Part shown: in pieces, positions 26,292 to 33,919 of the stretch
Numbering within the stretch: position 1 is the stretch's first letter
Layout: every line of letters begins with the position of its first letter
DNA from: an uncultured Variovorax sp.
Lineage (GTDB): Bacteria; Pseudomonadota; Gammaproteobacteria; Burkholderiales; Burkholderiaceae
Reading direction: 5' to 3'
NCBI GenBank assembly: GCA_946478645.1
Contig: CAMLCW010000007.1
Coordinates: forward strand, 1-34,264
Length of the DNA stretch: 34,264 nt
Translations under genes and position numbers: made by a program
The notes under the pieces: generated by a model
What the model was told of the DNA's origin: nothing
Seen by the model: only the letters and a program-made list of their open reading frames with translations
Databases searched by the model: none

Positions 26292-26741
26292 CTACATCTT
26301 GGGCAGCATCTGGCCGCGGATCTCGCCGGCCGGGTTGGCGGCGGTGTGGATGTTGGCGTACCACTTGCCCGCCAGCAGGTCGGCGGCCTGCGCCGGCGTG
26401 AGCGTGGCCCGGCCCTCGATCGGGCTGGCCGCATTGGCGAAGGGCAGCACCACGCCGGCGTTGGCGCCCGCGGCGGCCGGTCCGTGGAAGTGCGCCGCGG
26501 TGGCCGGTCCGCTGAGGCCGGCGTAGGTGATCTTGTACTTGAGGACGTTCGTGTCCTTGTCAAGCCAGGCTTCGGCCAGGCCGCTGCCGCGCGTCATGTT
26601 GGGCGGCACTTCGCTGGCCGCATTCATCGTGCCGCTGAAGCTCGCGACGTTCGACCGCGACATCATTCCGCAGCCCGCGAGTGCGGCGCTGGCCGCTGCC
26701 GCGACGAGGGTCGCGCGCAAAAGGGTGCCATATCGGTTCAT
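26292..26741 (-). CDS. CHRD domain lipoprotein
   Basis: A 149-residue lipoprotein with signal and lipobox ALAGC (Cys24). The mature part is a single CHRD domain: FSGTMNAASEVPPN at its start, ATAAHFHGPAAAGANAGVVLPF in the middle and KWYANIHTAANPAGEIRGQM at the end. The CHRD fold was first recognised in chordin; bacterial versions are exported beta-sandwich proteins of unknown function. AGGAGA lies eight bases before the ATG at 26741, which fixes the start. It is divergent from the DUF924 gene, 104 bases away. Confidence 0.93.
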   Translation of the reverse strand: MNRYGTLLRATLVAAAASAALAGCGMMSRSNVASFSGTMNAASEVPPNMTRGSGLAEAWLDKDTNVLKYKITYAGLSGPATAAHFHGPAAAGANAGVVLPFANAASPIEGRATLTPAQAADLLAGKWYANIHTAANPAGEIRGQMLPKM

Positions 26742-26845
26742 GGTGTCGATCTCCTGGAATGATGAAAACCGCCAAAGCATAGGCAGCACGGCGGCTGGCG
26801 CGTGTCGGCCACCACCGCGACTTTTTAACAAAGGAAAATGCGCCG

Positions 26846-27400
26846 ATGAATCCTTCTTCTCCCCTTCCCTCGGCCCGCGAGGTCGTCGACTTCTGGCGCG
26901 ACGCGGGCCCCGAACGCTGGTTCGCCAAGGATGCGGCCTTCGATGCCGCGTTCCGCGACCGCTTCCTCGCCGCGCATGAAGCGGCCGCCGCCGGACGGCT
27001 CGACGGCTGGCTGCGCGATGCCGAAGGCGCGCTCGCGCTGCTGGTGCTGCTCGACCAGTTTCCCCGCAACACCTGGCGCGGCGATGCGCGCATGGTGGCC
27101 AGCGATGCCCAGGCGCTCGAGGTGGCGCGCCGGGCGATCGCCGAAGGCTTCGATCTGGCGGTCGACCCCGCGCTCAGGCGCTTCTTCTACCTGCCGTTCA
27201 TGCATTCGGAGTCGCCCGCGGACCAGGCGCGCTCGGTCGAGCTCAATGCGGCCCTCGACGCCAACACGCAGCGCTTCGCGGTGCTGCACCGCGACATCAT
27301 CGAGCGCTTCGGCCGCTTTCCGCACCGCAACCAGATGCTCGGGCGGGCGAGCACGCCCGAGGAGCAGCGCTTCCTCGAGGAGGGCGGCTTCGCGGGTTAA
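26846..27400 (+). CDS. DUF924 family protein
   Basis: A 184-residue soluble, mostly helical protein of the DUF924 family. Landmarks are the N-terminal VVDFWRDAGPERWFAKD, the central ALLVLLDQFPRNTWRGDARM, FYLPFMHSES, and the C-terminal FGRFPHRNQMLGRASTPEEQRFL. The fold is helical-repeat-like and the function of the family is not established. AAGGAAA precedes the ATG by about seven bases. Its stop overlaps the end of the YihY-type gene by four bases in convergent orientation. Confidence 0.93.
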   Translation: MNPSSPLPSAREVVDFWRDAGPERWFAKDAAFDAAFRDRFLAAHEAAAAGRLDGWLRDAEGALALLVLLDQFPRNTWRGDARMVASDAQALEVARRAIAEGFDLAVDPALRRFFYLPFMHSESPADQARSVELNAALDANTQRFAVLHRDIIERFGRFPHRNQMLGRASTPEEQRFLEEGGFAG

Positions 27401-28299
27401 GCGCCCGAGCGGGTCGGCGACGCACTGGCGGGCGCGTCGACCCTCTCGTTGCGCCGCGAGCCGTAGGTCTTGGCATAGACCCAGGTGAACTCGGCCCCGA
27501 GCAGGAAGATCTGCGCCGAGTAATACACCCACACCAGCACCACCACCAGCGAACCCGCCGCGCCATAGCCCGAAGCGACGCTGCTCTTGCCGATGTAGAG
27601 GCCGATGAGGTGCTTGCCGATCGTGAACAGCATCGCCGTGGCCGCGGCGCCGACCCAGACGTCGCGCCACTGCACCTTGGCCCGCGGCATGATCTTGTAG
27701 ATCATCGCGAAGATCACCGTCACCATCGCGAAGCTGAAGGCGAAGTTCACCGCCTGCGCCAGCGTGGCCCACCCGCCGAACACCGGCGACCACCACTTGC
27801 TCAGCGCCGCCAGCGCCGCGCTCGCGACCAGCGACACGATGAGCAAAAAGCCGATGCCCATGATCATGCTGAACGACAGCAGCCGCACGCGCACCAGGTT
27901 GAACAGCCCCGAGCTCTTGGCGCGTGCGGGCGCGCGCCAGATCCGGTCGAGCGCATCCTGCAGTTCGCCGAACACGGTGGTCGCGCCGACCACCAGCAGG
28001 CCCACGCCGAGCACGGTCGCCACGATGCCCTCGGCGGGCTTATTGACGGCCTGCAGCATGCCCTGCACCGCGGCCGCGCCCTGCTCGCCCATGAGCCCCG
28101 CGAGCTGCGCGAAGATCTCGCCGCGCGCGGCCTCTTCGCCGAACACCAGCCCCGCCACCGAGATGACGATCAAGAGCAGCGGCGCGATCGAGAACACCGT
28201 GTAGTAGGCGAGCGCGGCGCCCATGCTCGGCGCGTAGTCGTTCGACCACGACGCGACGGCCTGCTTGCAAAGATCGAAAAGTGCGCGTAGCTGCATCAT
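27397..28299 (-). CDS. YihY/virulence factor BrkB family membrane protein
   Basis: A 300-residue inner-membrane protein with six predicted helices (about 27-52, 93-115, 136-163, 176-202, 211-232 and 240-262). Family landmarks are DYAPSMGAALAYYTVFSIAPLLLI at the N-terminus, ATTVFGELQDALDRIW, and GSLVVVLVWVYYSAQIFLLGAEFTWVYA at the end. The family was once misassigned as RNase BN; its true function is unknown. Two consecutive ATG codons (28299, 28296) follow AGGGAGA by about nine bases. It is divergent from the chromate transporter pair. Confidence 0.94.
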   Translation of the reverse strand: MMQLRALFDLCKQAVASWSNDYAPSMGAALAYYTVFSIAPLLLIVISVAGLVFGEEAARGEIFAQLAGLMGEQGAAAVQGMLQAVNKPAEGIVATVLGVGLLVVGATTVFGELQDALDRIWRAPARAKSSGLFNLVRVRLLSFSMIMGIGFLLIVSLVASAALAALSKWWSPVFGGWATLAQAVNFAFSFAMVTVIFAMIYKIMPRAKVQWRDVWVGAAATAMLFTIGKHLIGLYIGKSSVASGYGAAGSLVVVLVWVYYSAQIFLLGAEFTWVYAKTYGSRRNERVDAPASASPTRSGA

Positions 28300-28386
28300 C
28301 TTGGTGAGTCTCCCTGGGTGAATTGTCGGCGCCTGTCAGTCCGCTCCCCGGCACGCTGCAGGCATGGCTACGATAATCCCATTCAC

Positions 28387-28986
28387 ATGCATCCGTCCCC
28401 GTCCGGCGCGGCGCCGTCGCCGCCACACACAGCACCTGCGCAACCGCAGTCGCCGCGCGACCTCTTCGTATCGTTCACCTGGCTCGCGCTTCAGGGCTTC
28501 GGTGGTGTGCTCGCCATCGTGCAGCGCGAGATGGTCGAGAAGAAGCGCTGGCTCACGCCCGAGCAGTTCCTTGAAGACTGGGCCGTGGCCCAGGTGATGC
28601 CGGGGCCGAACGTGATCAATCTCGCGCTGATGATCGGCGACCGCTACTTCGGCCTGCGCGGCGCGGTGGCTGCGGTGGCCGGCATGCTCGCGGTGCCGCT
28701 CGTCGTGATCCTGGTGCTGGCCGTGCTCTACGCCCACTATGCGGCCAACCCGCAGGTCGCAGGCGCGCTGCGCGGCATGGGCGCGGTCTCGGGCGGACTG
28801 ATCGCCGCCACGGGCATCAAGCTGATCCCGCAGCTGCGCCGGCATCCGCTCGGCTTCGGCGCCTGCCTGGGCTTCGTGGCGGTGGTGTTCGGCGCCATCG
28901 CGTTGCTCAAGATTCCGCTCGGCTGGGTACTGCTGGCAGTGGGCGGCGTGGCGTGCGCATGGACCTGGCGGAGGATCGCCGCATGA
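28387..28986 (+). CDS. Chromate transporter, short-chain CHR subunit 1
   Basis: A 199-residue half-size member of the CHR (ChrA) family with five to six helices. Its CHR motifs are FGGVLAIVQREMVEKKRWLTPEQF and AVAQVMPGPNVINLALMIG. The N-terminal 25 residues are Pro/Ala/Ser-rich and not conserved. Half-size CHR proteins work as heteromeric pairs, and this one is followed by its partner with a 4-base ATGA overlap. Chromate or sulfate-like oxyanion export is the family activity; many environmental homologues have not been tested. Confidence 0.9.
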   Translation: MHPSPSGAAPSPPHTAPAQPQSPRDLFVSFTWLALQGFGGVLAIVQREMVEKKRWLTPEQFLEDWAVAQVMPGPNVINLALMIGDRYFGLRGAVAAVAGMLAVPLVVILVLAVLYAHYAANPQVAGALRGMGAVSGGLIAATGIKLIPQLRRHPLGFGACLGFVAVVFGAIALLKIPLGWVLLAVGGVACAWTWRRIAA

Positions 28987-29582
28987 CGATCGCGATGCAA
29001 TGGCACGACTGGCTCGCGCTCTTCGGCCAGTATCTGCTGCTGTCGCTGCTGTCGATCAGCGGCGCGATCACCACGGTGCCCGACATGCACCGCTATCTCG
29101 TCACGCAGCACGGCTGGCTCACCGACGCGCAGTTCAGCTCCTCGGTGGCGATCGCCCAGGCCGCGCCCGGGCCGAACGTGCTCTTCGTCGCGCTGATGGG
29201 CTGGAACGTCGGACTCAATGCCGGCGGCGGCATCGGCGCCGGTCCCTTCGCCTGGCTGCTCGGCCTGTTCGGGCTGACAGTCACGATGGTGGGCATCATG
29301 CTGCCGAGCACCACGCTGACCTACCTGGCCACGCGCTGGGGCCACCGCAACCGCGAGCGGCGCGGCGTGCGCGCCTTCAAGCAGGGCATGGCGCCGGTGG
29401 TGGTGGGCCTGCTGATCGCCACCGGCTGGGTGCTGGCGGCCGGCAACCCCGCGGGCGGCGCGCCGGCCTGGCACCTGTGGCTGCTGACCGCGGTGGCCGC
29501 GCTCATCGTCTGGCGCACGCGCGTGCACCTGCTCTGGCTGCTCGGTGCAGGTGCGCTGCTCGGCGCCACCGGCTTCGTCTGA
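28983..29582 (+). CDS. Chromate transporter, short-chain CHR subunit 2
   Basis: A 199-residue half-size CHR protein. The motif region reads GAITTVPDMHRYLVTQHGWLTDAQF then AIAQAAPGPNVLFVALMGW, clearly homologous to its partner but diverged, as expected for two inverted-topology halves. The start ATG at 28983 overlaps the upstream TGA (ATGA), so translation should be coupled and the two made in equal amounts. A 40-base T-rich stretch separates it from the aldo/keto reductase; no hairpin stands out there. Confidence 0.9.
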   Translation: MTIAMQWHDWLALFGQYLLLSLLSISGAITTVPDMHRYLVTQHGWLTDAQFSSSVAIAQAAPGPNVLFVALMGWNVGLNAGGGIGAGPFAWLLGLFGLTVTMVGIMLPSTTLTYLATRWGHRNRERRGVRAFKQGMAPVVVGLLIATGWVLAAGNPAGGAPAWHLWLLTAVAALIVWRTRVHLLWLLGAGALLGATGFV

Positions 29583-29622
29583 TTTCATCGGCTTTTTTGT
29601 TTTCTTATTCGGGAACACACGC

Positions 29623-30594
29623 ATGACGCAACTCCGCTCCCTCGGCCGCTCCGGCCTCCTCGTCTCGCCGCTCGCCTTCGGCGGCAACGTGTTCGGCTGG
29701 ACGGTGGACGAAACCGCCTCGTTCCGCCTGCTCGACGCCTGGGTCGATGCCGGCTTCAACCTGGTCGACACCGCCGACGTCTATTCGCGCTGGGTGCCGG
29801 GCCACAGCGGCGGCGAATCGGAAACCATCATCGGCAAGTGGCTGCGTCAGAGCGGCAAGCGCAGCCGCGTGGTGCTCGCCACCAAGGTCGGCAAGCCGAT
29901 GGGCGACGACAAGTCCGGCCTTTCGCCGGCCTACATCCGCGAAGCCGTGGAAGCCTCGCTGCAGCGCCTGCAGACCGACCACATCGACCTCTACCAATCG
30001 CACGACGACGATGCCGCCACGCCGCTCGAAGACACACTCGGTGCGTTCAACGACCTGATCAAGGCCGGCAAGGTGCGCGCGATCGGTGCCTCGAACTACA
30101 GCGCGCCGCGCCTGGCCGAGGCGCTCGACGTGTCCGAGCGGCTCGGCATCGCACGCTACGAGAGCCTGCAGCCGCTCTACAACCTCTACGACCGCGCACC
30201 GTTCGAGGAAGCGCTCGAGCCGCTGTGCGCGCAGCGCGAGGTCGGCGTGATCAACTTCTACGCGCTCGCGGCCGGCTTCCTGACGGGCAAGTACCGCACC
30301 GAGGCCGACGCCGCCAAGAGCGCACGCGGCGCCAGCACCACGCAGAAGTACCTGAATCCGCGCGGGCTGCGCATCCTGGAGGCGCTCGACAAGGTGGCCC
30401 AGCAGTACAACGCCAAGCCGGGACAGGTGGCCATCGCCTGGCAGATCGCGCGGCCTTCGATCACGGCGCCGATCGCGAGCGCAACCTCGATCGCGCAACT
30501 CGAGGAACTGGTGGTCGCGACGCAGCTCAAGCTCGATGCCGGCACCATCGAGATGCTGGACCGCGCGAGCGCCGAGCCGACCGGGACCAAGTAG
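29623..30594 (+). CDS. Aldo/keto reductase
   Basis: A 323-residue NADPH-dependent (beta/alpha)8-barrel reductase. The catalytic tetrad is visible: Asp49 and Tyr54 (NLVDTADVYS), Lys88 (LATKVG) and His127 (LYQSHDDD). GKVRAIGASNYS is the conserved strand/loop, and ITAPIASATSIAQLEE is the cofactor phosphate-binding segment. It resembles the AKR branch with YghZ-like and aryl-alcohol dehydrogenase-like members that reduce aldehydes and methylglyoxal. The start at 29623 opens the conserved TQLRSLGRSGLLVSPLAFG; the longer frame is not conserved. Confidence 0.93.
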   Translation: MTQLRSLGRSGLLVSPLAFGGNVFGWTVDETASFRLLDAWVDAGFNLVDTADVYSRWVPGHSGGESETIIGKWLRQSGKRSRVVLATKVGKPMGDDKSGLSPAYIREAVEASLQRLQTDHIDLYQSHDDDAATPLEDTLGAFNDLIKAGKVRAIGASNYSAPRLAEALDVSERLGIARYESLQPLYNLYDRAPFEEALEPLCAQREVGVINFYALAAGFLTGKYRTEADAAKSARGASTTQKYLNPRGLRILEALDKVAQQYNAKPGQVAIAWQIARPSITAPIASATSIAQLEELVVATQLKLDAGTIEMLDRASAEPTGTK

Positions 30595-30645
30595 TAGGCA
30601 AGTTCCCACACCGACTGGCGACGACGGCCGGGTCAGGTGGCCGGG

Positions 30646-30667
30646 TGCCTCGGGATACTGCGAGGCA
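30646..30667 (+). terminator. Possible hairpin terminator or leader structure
   Basis: TGCCTCG (30646-30652) and CGAGGCA (30661-30667) form a perfect 7-bp stem with an 8-base loop. It lies about 50 bases after the aldo/keto reductase stop and 23 bases before the next ATG. Only a short pyrimidine stretch follows, so termination would be weak; it could instead be a leader hairpin of the small membrane protein. Confidence 0.3.
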
Positions 30668-30690
30668 TCACAGCTTTCGGGGGAACAAAC

Positions 30691-30861
30691 ATGTCTTTTG
30701 CGCTCTACATGATCGGTTTTCTGATCTTTCTGGGCGGCGTCGCCTGGGGCGCCTCGGTGGCCGGCGTGCCAACGCTCTACATCGGCATCGGCGCGCTGAT
30801 CCTGCTCGGGATCGGCATCTTCAGCGCCGTGGGGCGCACGCGCAGCAAAGACCCGTCCTGA
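30691..30861 (+). CDS. Small membrane protein, 56 residues
   Basis: A 56-residue protein with two hydrophobic segments (SFALYMIGFLIFLGGVAWGASVAG and TLYIGIGALILLGIGIFSAV), a Gly-Val-Pro turn between them and a basic tail (GRTRSKDPS). It looks like a helical hairpin in the inner membrane. GGGGGAA lies about six bases before the ATG, a good ribosome-binding site that supports it being real. No family recognised. It converges with rlmB, six bases away. Confidence 0.78.
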   Translation: MSFALYMIGFLIFLGGVAWGASVAGVPTLYIGIGALILLGIGIFSAVGRTRSKDPS

Positions 30862-30867
30862 CCCGGC

Positions 30868-31614
30868 TCAGGCGCTGCGCTGGCGCAGCGCCTCGTAGAG
30901 GCAAACTCCGCTCGCGACCGACACGTTCAGGCTCTCGACCGCACCGGCCATCGGAATGCGCACGAGCTCGTCGCAGGTCTTGCGCGTGAGCTGGCGCATG
31001 CCCTCGCCCTCGGCGCCCAGCACCAGCGCGAGCGGCCGCTTGAAGTCGCTCTGGTAGAGCGTGCCGGGCGCATCGTCGCTCGTGCCGACGCACCAGATGC
31101 TGCGTTCCTTCAGTTCGTTGAGGGTGCGCGCGAGGTTGGTCACCATGAAGTACGGCACGGTCTCGGCCGCGCCGCTCGCGACCTTGGCCACGGTGGCATT
31201 GATGCCCGCCGCATGGTCCTTGGGCGCAATCACCGCATGCGCACCCGCGCCGTCGGCCACGCGCAGGCAGGCGCCGAGATTGTGTGGATCGGTCACGCCG
31301 TCGAGCACCAGCAGCAGCGGCACGGTGCCCGCTTCTTCGAGCCCTTCGAGCAGTTCGTCGAGCGAGCGCACCTGCGCCACCGGGTCGACCCGGGCCACCA
31401 CGCCCTGGTGGCCGTGGCTGCCGCTGAGCTTGGCCAGCCGCAGCCCGTCGGCCTCGACCAGCCGCACGCCGGCTTCCTGGGCGCGCGCGATGAACTGCTT
31501 CATGCGCGCATCGCGCCGGCTGGCGTCGAACATCACTTCGAGCACCGATTTGGGCGCGGTCTTGATGCGCACGCCCACGGCATGGAAGCCGAAGATCACT
31601 TTGGGGGAAGACAT
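30868..31614 (-). CDS. rlmB: 23S rRNA (guanosine(2251)-2'-O)-methyltransferase RlmB
   Basis: A 248-residue SpoU/TrmH-type methyltransferase that methylates the ribose of G2251 in the 23S rRNA P-loop using S-adenosylmethionine. The N-terminal substrate-binding domain opens KVIFGFHAVGVRIK. The trefoil-knot catalytic domain has motif 1 DGVTDPHNLGACLRVADGAGA, motif 2 LALVLGAEGEGMRQL and motif 3 ESLNVSVASGVCLYEALRQR. The start at 31614 is the conserved N-terminus. It is the last of four closely spaced minus-strand genes, 43 bases after the membrane-split unknown protein. Confidence 0.94.
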   Translation of the reverse strand: MSSPKVIFGFHAVGVRIKTAPKSVLEVMFDASRRDARMKQFIARAQEAGVRLVEADGLRLAKLSGSHGHQGVVARVDPVAQVRSLDELLEGLEEAGTVPLLLVLDGVTDPHNLGACLRVADGAGAHAVIAPKDHAAGINATVAKVASGAAETVPYFMVTNLARTLNELKERSIWCVGTSDDAPGTLYQSDFKRPLALVLGAEGEGMRQLTRKTCDELVRIPMAGAVESLNVSVASGVCLYEALRQRSA

Positions 31615-31657
31615 GCCCCGATTATCCCTGCCGCCCGGCGACCTTCGCGCGCGCGTC

Positions 31658-32641
31658 TCAGGCGATCGGCAGGCCGCTCTCGGCGCGCGTGAGCGCGTCG
31701 TGCAGTTGCTGCACCGCGAGTGCGCGCGGATGCGCCTGCTGCACGCTGCCCACGCTCTCGATGTACGCGCAGGCCGCATAGCGTTCGGCCACCTGCTCGT
31801 AGCGTTCGACCCAGGCGTCGCGAAGCGCGAGCTTGTCGGGCGCCACGGGCCACACGCCCGGCTGCGGGCGCATGTGCTCGCCGATTCCGATGCGCCATGG
31901 CTTTGCAGTCAGCCGCGCACGAAAGCAGTTCTGGTTGCGGCACATGCGCGCATAGACCTTGTCGGCACCCAGCACCTGGAAGACATCGGTCACCGCATGG
32001 TCGGCCGGCGCAAAGACGTCGTGCATGGCGAGCGCGCGCAGCCCCGACGGCGTGCGGTAGAGCCGCAGGTGCCATTGCGGATGCTGGTGGATGAAGCGGT
32101 CGATGCGGGCCCGCACCGTGGCGAGCGGATCGCGCTGGGGTTCCGTCACGCGCAGGCCCTCGCTGCGCACGCGCCAGAAGCCGAATGCGGCCACCGCGAT
32201 GGCCGTCGCCAGGCCGGCGATCCAGGAACGCGAGGCATAGCCCACGGCCAGCGCGCCGATGAACGCAGCGCCGATCACCGTCAGCCCGCGTGCATTGCCG
32301 CGTTGCGGGTCGTCGAAGTCGACGTCGACGAACAGCACGTCGGGCGTGTTGAGGCAGCGCGCGCCGTACCCGTTGCGCGTGACGATGTCCTCGCCATGGC
32401 GTTCGAGGATCTGCTCGCGGATCGGCATGCCATCGGCACCGTTGTAGGCGCGCTTGCGTTCGCGGCGCTCGAGCGGCTCGCCGGCCGCGATGCGGTCGAA
32501 GGCCTGGCGCGTGCGCTCGTCGGCATGGGCCTGCGCAGCCAGCGGGCTGTCGTCGGACCAGCCGAAGCGGCGCACGGTGAGCTGCTTGCCGTCGACGATC
32601 TGCTGGACGCGGCCTTCGGCCCAGAATTGCGGAACGATCAT
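31658..32641 (-). CDS. Membrane-split protein of unknown function with DVD and RTPSG motifs
   Basis: A 327-residue protein. The first about 110 residues are soluble and end in an acidic beta-strand motif LFVDVDFDD (104-111). Two adjacent hydrophobic helices follow (about 118-136 and 140-157), then a second soluble part with WHLRLYRTPSGLRALAMHD (RTPSG, 196-200) and RMCRNQNCFRARLTAKPWR (about 232-250). The acidic hDhD strand followed by an R-T-x-x-G strand recalls the archaeo-eukaryotic primase-like fold, here interrupted by a helical hairpin that would tether it to the membrane. That likeness is only my inference. It follows the L7/L12-like gene by 21 bases and precedes rlmB. Confidence 0.78.
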   Translation of the reverse strand: MIVPQFWAEGRVQQIVDGKQLTVRRFGWSDDSPLAAQAHADERTRQAFDRIAAGEPLERRERKRAYNGADGMPIREQILERHGEDIVTRNGYGARCLNTPDVLFVDVDFDDPQRGNARGLTVIGAAFIGALAVGYASRSWIAGLATAIAVAAFGFWRVRSEGLRVTEPQRDPLATVRARIDRFIHQHPQWHLRLYRTPSGLRALAMHDVFAPADHAVTDVFQVLGADKVYARMCRNQNCFRARLTAKPWRIGIGEHMRPQPGVWPVAPDKLALRDAWVERYEQVAERYAACAYIESVGSVQQAHPRALAVQQLHDALTRAESGLPIA

Positions 32642-32662
32642 GGTGATCCGTTCAGGGCTTTT

Positions 32663-33139
32663 TCATGCGCCCGCGTAGAGGAAGCCCACGGCCAGCACCG
32701 CAAGCACGATGACGATCACCAGCCAGGCCTTGCCGCCACCCGAGGCAACGCGCCCCGGCTCGGCCATCGGATCGAAGGTCCCGCCGGGCGCGCCCGAAGC
32801 GCCCCGCTGTCCCTTCAGGTGGCCTTCGATCAGCTTCAGCGACTCGGCCAGGCCGAGGCCGGTGGCCTCGCGCACGAGCTTCACCGCCTCGACCTTGCGG
32901 CCCTGGGCCAGGGCTGCAGCGGCTGCGGGCGGGACAACCGGCGGGCCGCCGTCCAAACCGCCGCTGAATTCGCCGGCCGTTCCCTGCGGCTCGCCCGGCG
33001 CGCGGCCGGCATGGCGCTCGACGAGGTCCTTGGACTCCTTGAGGCCCAAGCCGGTGCGGTCGCGCACGATCTTGATCGCGTCGATCACGTTGCCGCGCGA
33101 CAGTGCAAGGCGCGCTTCAGGGGGAAGTTCGTCCGTCAC
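32663..33139 (-). CDS. Tail-anchored protein with two ribosomal L7/L12 C-terminal-like repeats
   Basis: A 158-residue protein. Two copies of a segment resembling the L7/L12 C-terminal domain lie at about 7-43 ([19 protein letters not shown]) and 71-107 ([19 protein letters not shown]). In L7/L12 the corresponding helix reads like VIKVVREITGLGLKEAK and contacts translation factors. The copies are separated by a Gly/Pro linker. After a second flexible linker comes one C-terminal helix (about 138-156) ending YAGA, so it looks tail-anchored with the repeats in the cytoplasm. The start is GTG at 33139, with GAGGAGC about six bases upstream. It is not the true L7/L12: the N-terminal dimerisation domain is missing. 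Function unknown. Confidence 0.8.
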   Translation of the reverse strand: MTDELPPEARLALSRGNVIDAIKIVRDRTGLGLKESKDLVERHAGRAPGEPQGTAGEFSGGLDGGPPVVPPAAAAALAQGRKVEAVKLVREATGLGLAESLKLIEGHLKGQRGASGAPGGTFDPMAEPGRVASGGGKAWLVIVIVLAVLAVGFLYAGA

Positions 33140-33205
33140 GGAAAGCTCCTCATGTCGTTGTCGTTGTCATGCGCGCGGCCACCCTGCACCGCGCCGCACG
33201 GATCA

Positions 33206-33919
33206 TCACGGCTTTCCAGCGCCGGCACTCTTCTCGTTGCGGCTCACGCGGCCGGCCTCGATCGTGATGCGGCGCTCGCACTGGGCCGCGATGCCGCGGT
33301 CGTGGGTGACGAGCACGAGCGTGGTGCCGAGCTCGCGGTTGAGATCGAACATGAGCCGCATGACCTGCTCGCCGGTCGCAAAGTCGAGGCTGCCGGTGGG
33401 CTCGTCGGCCAGCAGCAGCGCCGGTTGCACCACGAAGGCCCGCGCCAGCGCGACGCGCTGCTGCTCGCCGCCCGAGAGCACCTTCGGATAGTGGCCCAGG
33501 CGCTGGCCGAGGCCGACGCGCCCAAGCATCTCGGTAGCGGCCTTGCGTGCATCCTTGCGGTCGGCGAGTTCGAGCGGCAGCATCACGTTCTCGAGCGCGC
33601 TCAGGTTGCCGAGCAACTGGAAGCTCTGGAACACGAAGCCCACGCGCTGGGCCCGCAGCGCGGCGCGCTCGTCCTCGTCGATGGCGAAGATGTCGTCGCC
33701 CGCGAGGCGGACGGTGCCGCGGGTCGGCGTGTCGAGCCCCGCGATGATCGACAGCAGCGTGCTCTTGCCGGAGCCCGAGGCACCCACGATGGCGGCAGTC
33801 TCGCGCACGCCCAGGGTGAAATCGATGTCCTGCAGAATATCCAGCGTGCCTGTCGAATCCGTGACGGACTTGAACACATGCTCGACGGCGACAATGGCAT
33901 CAGACGGGGGTTGGGACAT
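33206..33919 (-). CDS. ABC transporter ATP-binding protein (YbbA/LolD type)
   Basis: A 237-residue ATPase with all ABC motifs: Walker [10 protein letters not shown] (46-54), Q-loop FVFQSF (Gln98), signature LSGGEQQR (148-155), Walker [13 protein letters not shown] (168-179) and the switch His in VTHD (His206). It belongs with the MacB/LolD/YbbA group that works with FtsX-like permeases. In E. coli ybbA is divergent from tesA and followed by the permease ybbP. Here the divergent TesA-like gene is present, but the next genes on this strand are not a permease. Its ATG (33919-33917) overlaps the esterase ATG. Confidence 0.93.
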   Translation of the reverse strand: MSQPPSDAIVAVEHVFKSVTDSTGTLDILQDIDFTLGVRETAAIVGASGSGKSTLLSIIAGLDTPTRGTVRLAGDDIFAIDEDERAALRAQRVGFVFQSFQLLGNLSALENVMLPLELADRKDARKAATEMLGRVGLGQRLGHYPKVLSGGEQQRVALARAFVVQPALLLADEPTGSLDFATGEQVMRLMFDLNRELGTTLVLVTHDRGIAAQCERRITIEAGRVSRNEKSAGAGKP

